A DNA stretch of 64,000 nucleotides from Pedobacter antarcticus (GTDB lineage Bacteria; Bacteroidota; Bacteroidia; Sphingobacteriales; Sphingobacteriaceae): NCBI RefSeq assembly GCF_900112985.1, contig NZ_FONS01000002.1, positions 434,001 through 498,000 of the forward strand. The letters run 5' to 3'. Both the position numbers and the translations under genes were made by a program. Positions 56,750-64,000 of this stretch are shown here, piece after piece (position 1 is the first letter of the stretch; every line of letters begins with the position of its first letter). The notes below the pieces were generated by a model. That model worked only from the letters and a program-made list of their open reading frames with translations, had not been told where the DNA came from and did no database searches.

Positions 56750-56759
56750 AGGCCAGCTT

Positions 56760-57212
56760 ATGAAATTATTCCTGACATTAATCCTCTGTATTTTTTCCCT
56801 TTTCTCCTTTGCACAGCAAAGAGGAGAAGTTAAGGTCATTAAGGACCCATTGATTGATTCCATGATTGAGCGTAGAATTCAGTTGAGCAAGAAACCGGCA
56901 GCTGGGTCTACCACAGCACCGGTAACAGCGGGTGGTGTACGGAAAGCCGGCCCTATTGTTAGTCAAATGGGGTACCGGGTACAGGTTTTTTACGGAGCGG
57001 ATCGGCGGCAGACATTTGCGGAGCAAAACAGGTTTAAAGCACTCCATCCGAAATTAAATACCTATATCACCTATAAAGAACCTAATTATTACTTAAGAGT
57101 TGGTGATTTCCGGACGCGTCTGGAAGCCCAGAGGTTGATGAACGAATTAAGAGGGATATTCCCGACTTTATTCATCTTCAGAGAAAAAATCAATGCACCT
57201 AGTTTAGATTAA
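56760..57212 (+). CDS. SPOR-domain protein, exported
   Basis: 150 residues from the ATG at 56760 (MKLFLTLILCIF); an earlier start at 56721 would lie in the secA terminator. Signal peptide to about residue 18. The C-terminal ~75 residues form a SPOR domain: GYRVQVFYGADRRQ, then YKEPNYYLRVGDFRTRLEAQRLM. SPOR domains bind denuded peptidoglycan glycan strands, often at division sites. It is 4 bp before the M20 gene. Confidence 0.85.
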   Translation: MKLFLTLILCIFSLFSFAQQRGEVKVIKDPLIDSMIERRIQLSKKPAAGSTTAPVTAGGVRKAGPIVSQMGYRVQVFYGADRRQTFAEQNRFKALHPKLNTYITYKEPNYYLRVGDFRTRLEAQRLMNELRGIFPTLFIFREKINAPSLD

Positions 57213-57216
57213 TCCA

Positions 57217-58404
57217 ATGATCAATAAAGACCAAGTACAGACATTAGCAGCACAAATATACGACGATGTAGTAGCCAACAGGCGCCACCTGCATGCCAAT
57301 CCGGAATTATCTTTTCAAGAATATGAAACTTCAAAATTTATCCAGGCACGGTTACAGGAACTGGGTATTCCTTTTACTGTAATGGCAGATACAGGGGTGG
57401 TAGGTTTAATTACCGGCGAGTTGCCCTCTGAACAAGTTATCGCACTGCGTGCAGATATAGATGCCCTGCCGATAACTGAAGCCAATGATAAGCCTTATAC
57501 GTCTAAAAACACAGGGGTTATGCATGCCTGCGGACATGATGTGCATACTTCTTCGTTACTGGGCGTGGCTCATATCCTGCAACAGCTGAAAGCTGATTTT
57601 GGTGGGACTGTTAAATTGATTTTTCAACCGGGTGAGGAAAGGCTTCCGGGCGGCGCGAGTATAATGATCAAAGAGGGGGTATTGCAAAACCCGGCCCCGC
57701 ATCATATTATCGGGCAGCATGTAATGCCTATGATCGATGCTGGTAAAGTTGGTTTCCGTTCTGGAATCTATATGGCCTCAACTGATGAGCTGTATGTAAC
57801 GGTTACTGGTAAGGGAGGCCATGGTGCACAGCCGCAGCAGAACATAGATCCGGTATTGATTACTTCACATATTATTGTTGCCTTACAGCAGATCGTAAGC
57901 AGAAATGCAGATCCGCGTTTACCGACGGTACTTTCGTTCGGAAAGGTTATTGCCAATGGTGCTACCAATATTATCCCGAACGAGGTAAAACTGGAAGGTA
58001 CTTTTCGCACACTGAATGAGCAATGGAGAGCAGAAGCAAAAATACTAATGAAAAAGATGGCCGAAGGCATTGCAGAAAGTATGGGTGGGAGCTGCGAATT
58101 TACGATCATGAATGGTTATCCTTTCCTGGTGAATGAAGAGAAGCTTACAGCGAACGCCAGAGCCTTCGCTGAGGATTATCTCGGTAAGGAAAATGTACTT
58201 GATCTGGATATTTGGATGGCAGCAGAAGATTTCGCCTATTATTCACAGGTTACTGATGCCTGCTTTTACCGCTTAGGCACAGGTAATGCTGCGAAGGGAA
58301 CGAGTTACTCAGTTCACCATCCTAATTTTGATATTGATGAAGATGCGCTGAAGATCTCCAGCGGTCTGATGGCATATATGGCACTTAAACAATTGGGGAA
58401 CTAA
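57217..58404 (+). CDS. M20-family metallopeptidase/amidohydrolase
   Basis: 395 residues without a clear signal peptide. RHLHANPELSFQEYETS, HACGHDVHTSSLLG, FQPGEERLPGGAS, and GQHVMP show the zinc-binding set of the M20D branch (hippurate hydrolase / N-acyl-amino-acid amidohydrolase). The central GKGGHGAQPQQNIDPV is the dimerisation lid domain. It cleaves N-acyl amino acids or small peptides. It belongs to a plus-strand run with the SPOR gene and the next gene (2 bp gaps to 4 bp). Confidence 0.92.
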   Translation: MINKDQVQTLAAQIYDDVVANRRHLHANPELSFQEYETSKFIQARLQELGIPFTVMADTGVVGLITGELPSEQVIALRADIDALPITEANDKPYTSKNTGVMHACGHDVHTSSLLGVAHILQQLKADFGGTVKLIFQPGEERLPGGASIMIKEGVLQNPAPHHIIGQHVMPMIDAGKVGFRSGIYMASTDELYVTVTGKGGHGAQPQQNIDPVLITSHIIVALQQIVSRNADPRLPTVLSFGKVIANGATNIIPNEVKLEGTFRTLNEQWRAEAKILMKKMAEGIAESMGGSCEFTIMNGYPFLVNEEKLTANARAFAEDYLGKENVLDLDIWMAAEDFAYYSQVTDACFYRLGTGNAAKGTSYSVHHPNFDIDEDALKISSGLMAYMALKQLGN

Positions 58405-58406
58405 TT

Positions 58407-59354
58407 TTGAAATTATTTTTTTTGACTTCGTGTATCTGCTTCCTGTACTTTGGAAAGCTCTCAGCGCAGGAAATAGACCGTTTTAATCCGGATACGCTGA
58501 AAACCATCTCCCTGGAATCCAATGTGAACATCGTGAGTGAAAAGCTAAGCGCGGAGACCTTTATAAGGGCTGTGATTAGTGATACCAGTTTTTATGAGGC
58601 TTTCAGGCGTATGAAGAAATACAGCTTCATTGCGGAGAACCGGATCTATACTTACGATAAAAAGAATAAAGTAAACGGCCGTATCTACCGTAAGATCAGG
58701 CACCGGAACACGGGGCCTGTGAAAATGGAATATCTGGTGAAGCAGGATACAGGCAAGGTTTTTAAAAAGAACGGCAAATATCAGTTGTATACGCTGGAGA
58801 TGTTTGATTATATCTTTATGAATGCTTACCAGAGTGATTTCGTACCCGATGCACCGACAGGGGGCAGTAAAGGCGGGACACTTTCTGGTTATAAGGCTAA
58901 GCTGAAGACACTAATCTTTAATCCAGGAAAACCTGTGAAGGGAATTCCTTTTATAGGCAGTAAGACAGAGATTTTCACGGCTAATATGCGGCAATACTAT
59001 GACTACACTTTTCAGAGTGCCACCTATCTGGATTCGATACCGGTGTACCGTTTTATAGTGAAGGTTAAACCAGGACTGAGTAAATGGACTAAGGATGGGC
59101 TAATGATCAAGGAGCTGATTACCGTATTTGATAAACGGAATTTTGAAATCCTCGGGCGTCATGTGGATATGAAATATAGTAATATGCTATTCGATTTTGA
59201 TGTGCAGATGAATATTGAAATGAGTTATTTCGGCGAAGATAAACTACCCTCTAAAATCACTTATCAGGGAAACTGGAATGTTCCTTTCAAAAAAGAAGAG
59301 CGGGCAAGCTTCCTGATTCTGCAGAAGGATTATCAGCCTGATTTCAAACGATGA
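58407..59354 (+). CDS. Hypothetical exported protein
   Basis: 315 residues if translation starts at the TTG at 58407, 2 bp after the M20 stop. A signal peptide follows at once (MKLFFLTSCICFLYF then SAQE, cleavage after about residue 20). The mature part is rich in beta strands and Lys/Tyr (IYTYDKKNKVNGRIYRKI, YDYTFQSATYLDSIPVYRF). It resembles LolA/outer-membrane-lipoprotein-sorting-like half-barrels in feel, but I do not recognise a family. The TTG start and tight spacing suggest coupling to the M20 gene. Confidence 0.65.
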   Translation: MKLFFLTSCICFLYFGKLSAQEIDRFNPDTLKTISLESNVNIVSEKLSAETFIRAVISDTSFYEAFRRMKKYSFIAENRIYTYDKKNKVNGRIYRKIRHRNTGPVKMEYLVKQDTGKVFKKNGKYQLYTLEMFDYIFMNAYQSDFVPDAPTGGSKGGTLSGYKAKLKTLIFNPGKPVKGIPFIGSKTEIFTANMRQYYDYTFQSATYLDSIPVYRFIVKVKPGLSKWTKDGLMIKELITVFDKRNFEILGRHVDMKYSNMLFDFDVQMNIEMSYFGEDKLPSKITYQGNWNVPFKKEERASFLILQKDYQPDFKR

Positions 59355-59395
59355 TCCTGATTACCAGATAAACAGTCGTTTTAATTATCTTTGGT

Positions 59396-59415
59396 TTGAA
59401 CCAAAAAAATAAATT
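59396..59415 (+). promoter_or_regulatory. SGNH operon promoter with overlapping palindrome
   Basis: TATCTTTG (59396-59403) is a consensus -7 box. Overlapping it, tttggtt-tg-aaccaaa (59400-59415) is a perfect 16-bp palindrome that ends directly at the ATG (59416). It would occupy the transcription start and leader. Confidence 0.5.
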
Positions 59416-60087
59416 ATGTCTAAGCAATTATTGATCAGATCTGCTGCTGCGCTGCTAATAGGTGTTGTGGTCATTTCTACTATGGCCTTAAAGCCTAAAG
59501 GGAAGAAAATAATCCTGTTTGGTGATTCTATTACCCAAATGGGTGTAGAGCCCGGCGGATATGTTGATCTTTTGAAAAAGGGACTGGAACCAGCCGGCAA
59601 TACTGTGATCGGTGCAGGTATTGGCGGGAACAAAGTTTATGACCTTTTTCTTCGCCTGGAAGATGATGTGCTGGCAAAAAAGCCAGACGTTGTCGTAATC
59701 TACGTTGGCGTAAATGACGTGTGGCATAAATGGAGTTCCCGTACAGGAACAGATCAGGATAAGTTTGTCCGGTTTTACCAGGCGCTGATTAAAAAAATTC
59801 AAGGCGGTGGTTCTAGAGTTGTCCTCTGTACGCCGGCAGTAATCGGTGAAAAAAAACCGGGAACCAATGAAATGGATGCTGAGCTGGACAAGTATGCAGG
59901 TGAGATCCGAAAACTGGCAGCTGAGCACCAATTACCCCTTGCAGATCTGAGGAAAGTATTCACAGCTTACGATGCTGCAAATAATCCGCAGGATCTGGAG
60001 AAAGGTATTCTGACCACTGACGGCGTTCACCTTAACGCAAAAGGAAACCAAATGGTTGCTGATACAATTTTACCTTTAATCCGATAA
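59416..60087 (+). CDS. SGNH/GDSL-type hydrolase, exported or anchored
   Basis: 223 residues. An N-terminal hydrophobic segment (about 8-26) may be a signal peptide or anchor. SGNH blocks: ILFGDSITQMG (Ser), GIGGNKV, VGVNDVW (Asn), and DGVHLNAKGN (Asp, His). It probably removes acyl groups from lipids or glycans; substrate unknown. Starts a plus-strand run with dnaG, 5 bp away. Confidence 0.88.
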   Translation: MSKQLLIRSAAALLIGVVVISTMALKPKGKKIILFGDSITQMGVEPGGYVDLLKKGLEPAGNTVIGAGIGGNKVYDLFLRLEDDVLAKKPDVVVIYVGVNDVWHKWSSRTGTDQDKFVRFYQALIKKIQGGGSRVVLCTPAVIGEKKPGTNEMDAELDKYAGEIRKLAAEHQLPLADLRKVFTAYDAANNPQDLEKGILTTDGVHLNAKGNQMVADTILPLIR

Positions 60088-60092
60088 CCTGA

Positions 60093-62060
60093 ATGATTAA
60101 TCAGGATACTATTAACAAAATCATGGACACCGCCCGTATAGAGGAGGTTGTCGGTGATTTTGTCTCTCTGAAGAAAAGGGGAACCAGTTTAATTGGGAAC
60201 TGTCCTTTTCATAATGAAAAAACACCTTCTTTTCACGTTTCTGTAACCAAAGGTATCTACAAGTGTTTTGGTTGTGGTAAGGGTGGAGATTCGGTCCATT
60301 TTATTATGGACCATGAGAAATACTCTTATCCGGAAGCGCTTAAGTTTCTGGCTCAGAAATACAATATTGAGGTAGAGGAGGAACAGCAAAGACCGGAACA
60401 TATTGCGGCCAATAATGCCAGGGAAAGTCTGTATGTGATCTCCCAGTATGCGGCTGCATTCTTCGCTAACGAACTATGGACCGGAGAACAAGGGCGGGCG
60501 ATCGGGCTGAGTTATTTCAAAGAAAGGGGTTTCAGGGAAGATATTATCCGAAAATTTGAATTGGGTTATTCTCCTGACCAGTGGGATGCTTTACTGCTTA
60601 GCGCTAAAGCTGCCGGGCATCAGGAGGAGTATCTTTCTAAAACGGGATTGACCGTACACAATGATAACGGAAGAATCTATGATCGTTTTCGTGGAAGGGT
60701 AATGTTCCCGATCCATAACTTCACGGGCAGGGTTATCGGGTTTGGCGGCAGGACGCTGAAAACAGATAAAAACGTCCCGAAATATGTAAACTCTCCGGAG
60801 AGTGATATTTACCATAAATCTAATGTGCTTTATGGTTTGTTTCAAGCCAAAAAGGCCATCCGGGATGCAGATAATTGCTATCTGGTAGAGGGTTATGCAG
60901 ATGTGCTTTCTGTCCATCAGGCAGGCGTGGAAAATGTGGTTGCATCTTCCGGTACGTCACTGACTGTGGAACAGATCCGTCTGATTGGCAGGTTTACGCA
61001 AAATGTAACCATCTTGTATGACGGTGATGCTGCGGGTATCAAAGCTTCCCTGCGCGGTCTGGATATGATCCTGGAAGAGGGCCTGAATGTGAAGGTTGTT
61101 AATTTTCCGGATGGGCATGATCCGGATTCCTATATGCACCGGGTGGGTGCGGGAGCCTTTAAAAACTATATCGAGAATAACCGTAAAGACTTTATCCTTT
61201 ATAAAGCGGATATTCTGCTGAAAGAGGCAGGAAAAGATCCGATTAAAAGGGCAGGTATCATTCGTGATATTGTAGAGAGTATCGCGAAAATACCGGATGA
61301 TATTAAGGTGTCTGTGTTTATCCGCGAATGCAGTCATCTGCTGCAGGTTGAGGAACGCATGCTGCTAACCGAGCTGAATAAAATGCGTTCGGCTAAATTT
61401 AAGAAGAACGCTGCTGCACAGCCGTCTAGAAGGCAGTTCCCTTCCGCTTCTCCGGAACAGGATGGTCCGCCTGAGAATCTGTTCGACGATAACGCTAAAC
61501 CGGATCTGCCGGATGAGCAGGAGCGTGCAGATGACGACCTGCTGCAGGAGCATGAAATTATCAGGCTGCTACTTGCTTTCGGGCATGAATTAGTTAGCTG
61601 GGATAATATCGACGATATGTATATCGGCTCATTTATTATTCAGAATCTGGCCGATGTTACATTTGAAGACGAGATTTGTAAGAAGATCATCGAAAGTTAT
61701 AAGCAAGAGATAGAAAACGGACATTTACCTGTAGCCAATCAATTTATTAAAAGCGAGGACCGTACAATTGCCGATCTTGCTATTACACTGTCTACATCTC
61801 CTTATACGCTGAGTGAGAACTGGTACAATAAGCATCAGATCTACGTGCGGGATGAAACTGTAAATCTCAAAGCAACCATATTAGGTGGATTATTCCACCT
61901 GAAAAAACGTAAGGTAGACCGGATTCTGCTTGGATTGCTCCAGGAAATTAAAACAGAAGACGACCCTGTTAATCAGGAAATTCTAATGCAGCGTTACGCC
62001 TTTATTAAGAATGTGGAACGGGAAATCTCCCGTTTTCTGGGATCTGTAGTTATTAAATAA
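60093..62060 (+). CDS. dnaG: DNA primase DnaG
   Basis: 655 residues. The CHC2 zinc finger is NCPFHNEKTPSFHV with IYKCFGCGKGGD. The TOPRIM domain has YLVEGYADVLSVHQAG and ILYDGDAAGIKASLRG. A C-terminal helical region of about 200 residues would contact DnaB helicase. Synthesises RNA primers. The stop codon overlaps the YraN start by one base (TAATG). Confidence 0.96.
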   Translation: MINQDTINKIMDTARIEEVVGDFVSLKKRGTSLIGNCPFHNEKTPSFHVSVTKGIYKCFGCGKGGDSVHFIMDHEKYSYPEALKFLAQKYNIEVEEEQQRPEHIAANNARESLYVISQYAAAFFANELWTGEQGRAIGLSYFKERGFREDIIRKFELGYSPDQWDALLLSAKAAGHQEEYLSKTGLTVHNDNGRIYDRFRGRVMFPIHNFTGRVIGFGGRTLKTDKNVPKYVNSPESDIYHKSNVLYGLFQAKKAIRDADNCYLVEGYADVLSVHQAGVENVVASSGTSLTVEQIRLIGRFTQNVTILYDGDAAGIKASLRGLDMILEEGLNVKVVNFPDGHDPDSYMHRVGAGAFKNYIENNRKDFILYKADILLKEAGKDPIKRAGIIRDIVESIAKIPDDIKVSVFIRECSHLLQVEERMLLTELNKMRSAKFKKNAAAQPSRRQFPSASPEQDGPPENLFDDNAKPDLPDEQERADDDLLQEHEIIRLLLAFGHELVSWDNIDDMYIGSFIIQNLADVTFEDEICKKIIESYKQEIENGHLPVANQFIKSEDRTIADLAITLSTSPYTLSENWYNKHQIYVRDETVNLKATILGGLFHLKKRKVDRILLGLLQEIKTEDDPVNQEILMQRYAFIKNVEREISRFLGSVVIK

Positions 62061-62422
62061 TGAGCCTGCACCTGGAACTGGGCAGGACAGGAGAAAGGCT
62101 TGCCTCGGACTACCTGGAGGCTTCCGGTTATCTGATTCTGGAAAGAAACTGGGTATACGGCCGTGCTGAAGTAGATTTAATTGCCTGGTTTGAAAACAAG
62201 CTTATTTTTGTTGAAGTAAAAACCAGGCGCTCGGTATTGCATGGCGAGCCGGAAGATTTTGTAGATTGGAAGAAAGAAAGGCAATTGGAAATGGCTTCTT
62301 CCGTTTATATTGCCAGAAGGCAGCATCAGGGCGAGATTCGCTTTGACATAGTTGCAATTGTTTTTGAAAATAAAGACCTTTATCACATTAACCATATCGA
62401 AGATGCATTTTGGCCTGGCTGA
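62060..62422 (+). CDS. YraN/UPF0102 family nuclease-fold protein
   Basis: 120 residues. GRTGERLASDYLEASGY, ILERNWVYGRAEVDLIAW, and LIFVEVKTRRS form the PD-(D/E)xK-like core (Asp, Glu-x-Lys). The family is conserved in bacteria, related to Holliday-junction resolvases, function unsettled. Translationally coupled to dnaG. Confidence 0.9.
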   Translation: MSLHLELGRTGERLASDYLEASGYLILERNWVYGRAEVDLIAWFENKLIFVEVKTRRSVLHGEPEDFVDWKKERQLEMASSVYIARRQHQGEIRFDIVAIVFENKDLYHINHIEDAFWPG

Positions 62423-62435
62423 TACCCTGAAGAAT

Positions 62436-63491
62436 ATGAAATTAGTTTTAATCAGTATCATTTGCGGCGCTGTAGCGCTGAGTTCCTGCAAATCCAATGA
62501 CGGCAAGTCATCTTATGCAGGTTTTAAATTACCGGAACAGGGCCAGAGTTTTGGTCTGGGCCAGGAAGTGAAAGTTGAACTGGAAATTCCTGCGAATGAA
62601 GAAGTAAAGAAAATCAGTTACCTGCTGGACGGAAAGCCGCTGGGCACACAGGACGGTACGGGTGCGTATACCTTTGCCACCAAAGGACTGAGCCTTGGTT
62701 ACAAGCAGATTACTGCTATTCTGGAAAATGGAAACACGAAGGATACGATAACAACAAATATTGTCTTGAAATCTTCAATACAACCTAAGCTGTTCAATTA
62801 TAAAGTTATTAACGTATTTCCACATGATACAAGTTCTTATACCCAGGGTCTTGAATATCATGGGGGCCGTCTTCTGGAAAGTACGGGAGAGTACGGAAGT
62901 TCTTCTCTGCGCTGGGTAGATTTAAAAACAGGCAAAGCTTTACAGCGGGTTGATCTTGACCCGAAATACTTTGCAGAAGGTTCAACTTTAATCGGCGATA
63001 AAATTATCCTGTTAACCTGGCGCGAAAATGTAGGTTTTACCTACGATGCTAAAACCCTGAAACAGAATGGAACTTTTACCTATCAGAACAGTCGTGAAGG
63101 ATGGGGTCTTACTTTTGATGGAAAGCGGATTATAAAGTCTGACGGAACAAATAGAATCTGGTTCCTGAACAAGGATACTTACAAGGAAGAGAGTTATGTG
63201 GATGTGTATGATAACAACGGCCCTGTAGATCAGTTAAATGAGCTGGAATACATTGACGGCAAGATATACGCCAACATTTACCAGTCGGATAATATTGCGA
63301 TTATAGACCCGAATACTGGCGCTATAGAGGCTTACGCTAATCTTACGGGTATCTTACCTGCGAAGGATAAATTTGCGAATACAGATGTCCTGAACGGGAT
63401 TGCTTGGGACGCGGTTGGAAAACGTTTATTTGTGACCGGTAAGAAATTCGATAAATTATTTGAAATATCGCTGATACCGGTCACAAAATAA
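62436..63491 (+). CDS. Glutaminyl-peptide cyclotransferase (plant-type), lipoprotein
   Basis: 351 residues from the ATG at 62436; the longer frame overlaps YraN. Lipobox region ALSSC then KSND. An Ig-like N-terminal part (about 30-115) precedes a five-bladed-propeller domain with FPHDTSSYTQGLEYHGGRL, ESTGEYGSSSLR, and WGLTFDGKRIIKSDG, the PF05096 signature. It converts N-terminal glutamine to pyroglutamate in the periplasm. It follows YraN by 13 bp. Confidence 0.9.
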   Translation: MKLVLISIICGAVALSSCKSNDGKSSYAGFKLPEQGQSFGLGQEVKVELEIPANEEVKKISYLLDGKPLGTQDGTGAYTFATKGLSLGYKQITAILENGNTKDTITTNIVLKSSIQPKLFNYKVINVFPHDTSSYTQGLEYHGGRLLESTGEYGSSSLRWVDLKTGKALQRVDLDPKYFAEGSTLIGDKIILLTWRENVGFTYDAKTLKQNGTFTYQNSREGWGLTFDGKRIIKSDGTNRIWFLNKDTYKEESYVDVYDNNGPVDQLNELEYIDGKIYANIYQSDNIAIIDPNTGAIEAYANLTGILPAKDKFANTDVLNGIAWDAVGKRLFVTGKKFDKLFEISLIPVTK

Positions 63492-63496
63492 CCGGT

Positions 63497-64000
63497 TTAT
63501 TCTTTTGAATCTTTTGTGTCTTTAGGTTTTGCTGCGGCTGTTACTGTGCCGTCAAAGGTTATGCTCTGCTGGTTATTGCTGGTAACGACCAATGTGGCAT
63601 TGCCAGTGGTGCCAACAGTCATATTGATGACATAGTTGTCTTTGACATCTTTCGGTTTGATTTCAATCTGCCAGCCGCCTTTTTTACGGTCTTTAACAGT
63701 ATAACCAAATGATTTGGATTTGAACTTAATACCGCTGTCATCCGGGTTACCCCCGATTTTGGCGGTATAAGATCTGCCATAATAAGGAAGATAAGCCACA
63801 ACGCTGTCTTTCTTAACAATCAGATCGTAGGATGATCCGGCGAGATTTATAGTTCCACCGCCGGTATAGCCCGGCATGCGACTCATGACCCTGTTAATAT
63901 CAGAAGCATTAAGCGGCTGCGCGCTCCTTGCTGAAAACACATAGTCCTGTGCGGCAATGGCACTGGCAACGGTTTGTTTGTTGTTCTGGGCCTGTAACTG
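63497..64000 (-). CDS. DUF4251 protein, C-terminal part (runs off the right edge)
   Basis: 168 codons are open from base 64000 to the stop at 63497; the start lies outside. Recognised from DYVFSARSAQPLNAS, GGGTINLAGSSYDL, VAYLPYYGRSYTAKIGG and WQIEIKPKD, the DUF4251 pattern of Bacteroidota exported proteins. The C-terminus ends in a charged Lys/Asp tail. Function unknown. Convergent with the glutaminyl cyclase, 5 bp between the stops. Confidence 0.8.
   Translation of the reverse strand, partial: QLQAQNNKQTVASAIAAQDYVFSARSAQPLNASDINRVMSRMPGYTGGGTINLAGSSYDLIVKKDSVVAYLPYYGRSYTAKIGGNPDDSGIKFKSKSFGYTVKDRKKGGWQIEIKPKDVKDNYVINMTVGTTGNATLVVTSNNQQSITFDGTVTAAAKPKDTKDSKE

Noticed and set aside
1..64000. 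CRISPR array or tRNA/rRNA genes
   Set aside because: No regularly spaced repeats and no tRNA-like TPsiC/anticodon arrangement were seen by eye; a tRNAscan run would settle this.

Overview
The window looks like chromosome of a Bacteroidota bacterium, most likely a Sphingobacteriaceae member such as Pedobacter (inferred). The reasons are an OMP_b-brl_3-type TonB receptor, an enlarged 1102-residue SecA, a SerB-like phosphatase carrying SerA-derived domains, promoters with the TAnnTTTG -7 box (for example 23510, 24797, 43326, 59396), weak Shine-Dalgarno sites, and many AraC/HxlR/LysR one-component regulators. No tRNA, rRNA or CRISPR array was recognised by eye.

Region A (1-23155) is housekeeping. 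It holds a NUDIX start, a TonB receptor, a thioredoxin-like protein and clpS. A two-gene unit follows that resembles auxiliary beta-oxidation enzymes of unsaturated fatty acids (DECR1-like reductase and ECI-like isomerase). Next come an MG2/plug secreted protein, dcd, a phosphopantetheinyl transferase, lipB, sdaA, an MgtC-family protein and groES-groEL. An envelope cluster (secG, TPR-like protein, lptE, sigma-54 activator, miaB) and two tandem AsmA-like proteins close the region.

Region B (about 23190-46960) is accessory. Its left edge is a truncated RND permease tail. Right beside it lies a translationally coupled pair: a DUF3800 protein and a small protein with features of the BECR (barnase/EndoU/RelE-like) nuclease fold. 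A likely promoter-hairpin-terminator small RNA unit faces this pair. Further right are an IS3-type remnant, secreted hydrolases (DUF2268 peptidase, GH114, GH29, DPP IV), a META protein and repeat-rich intergenic DNA. A string of regulator/target pairs in divergent orientation follows: AraC/Rid, LysR/truncated GNAT, LysR/alpha-beta hydrolase, HxlR/SnoaL-NmrA, TetR/serine hydrolase, HxlR/quinone reductase. Several of these have visible palindromes between the two genes.

Region C (46970-64000) returns to housekeeping: ilvE, the SerB/SerA-ACT chimera, an epimerase, an arginase-fold pseudoenzyme, purD, secA, a SPOR protein, an M20 peptidase, an SGNH hydrolase, dnaG, a YraN protein, glutaminyl cyclase and a DUF4251 protein that runs off the end.

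The strongest novelty candidates are the DUF3800/BECR-like pair with its facing small RNA, the serine-sensing phosphatase chimera, the metal-ligand-less arginase homologue, a motif shared upstream of groES and secA, and a sequence shared between the TetR and quinone-reductase control regions.
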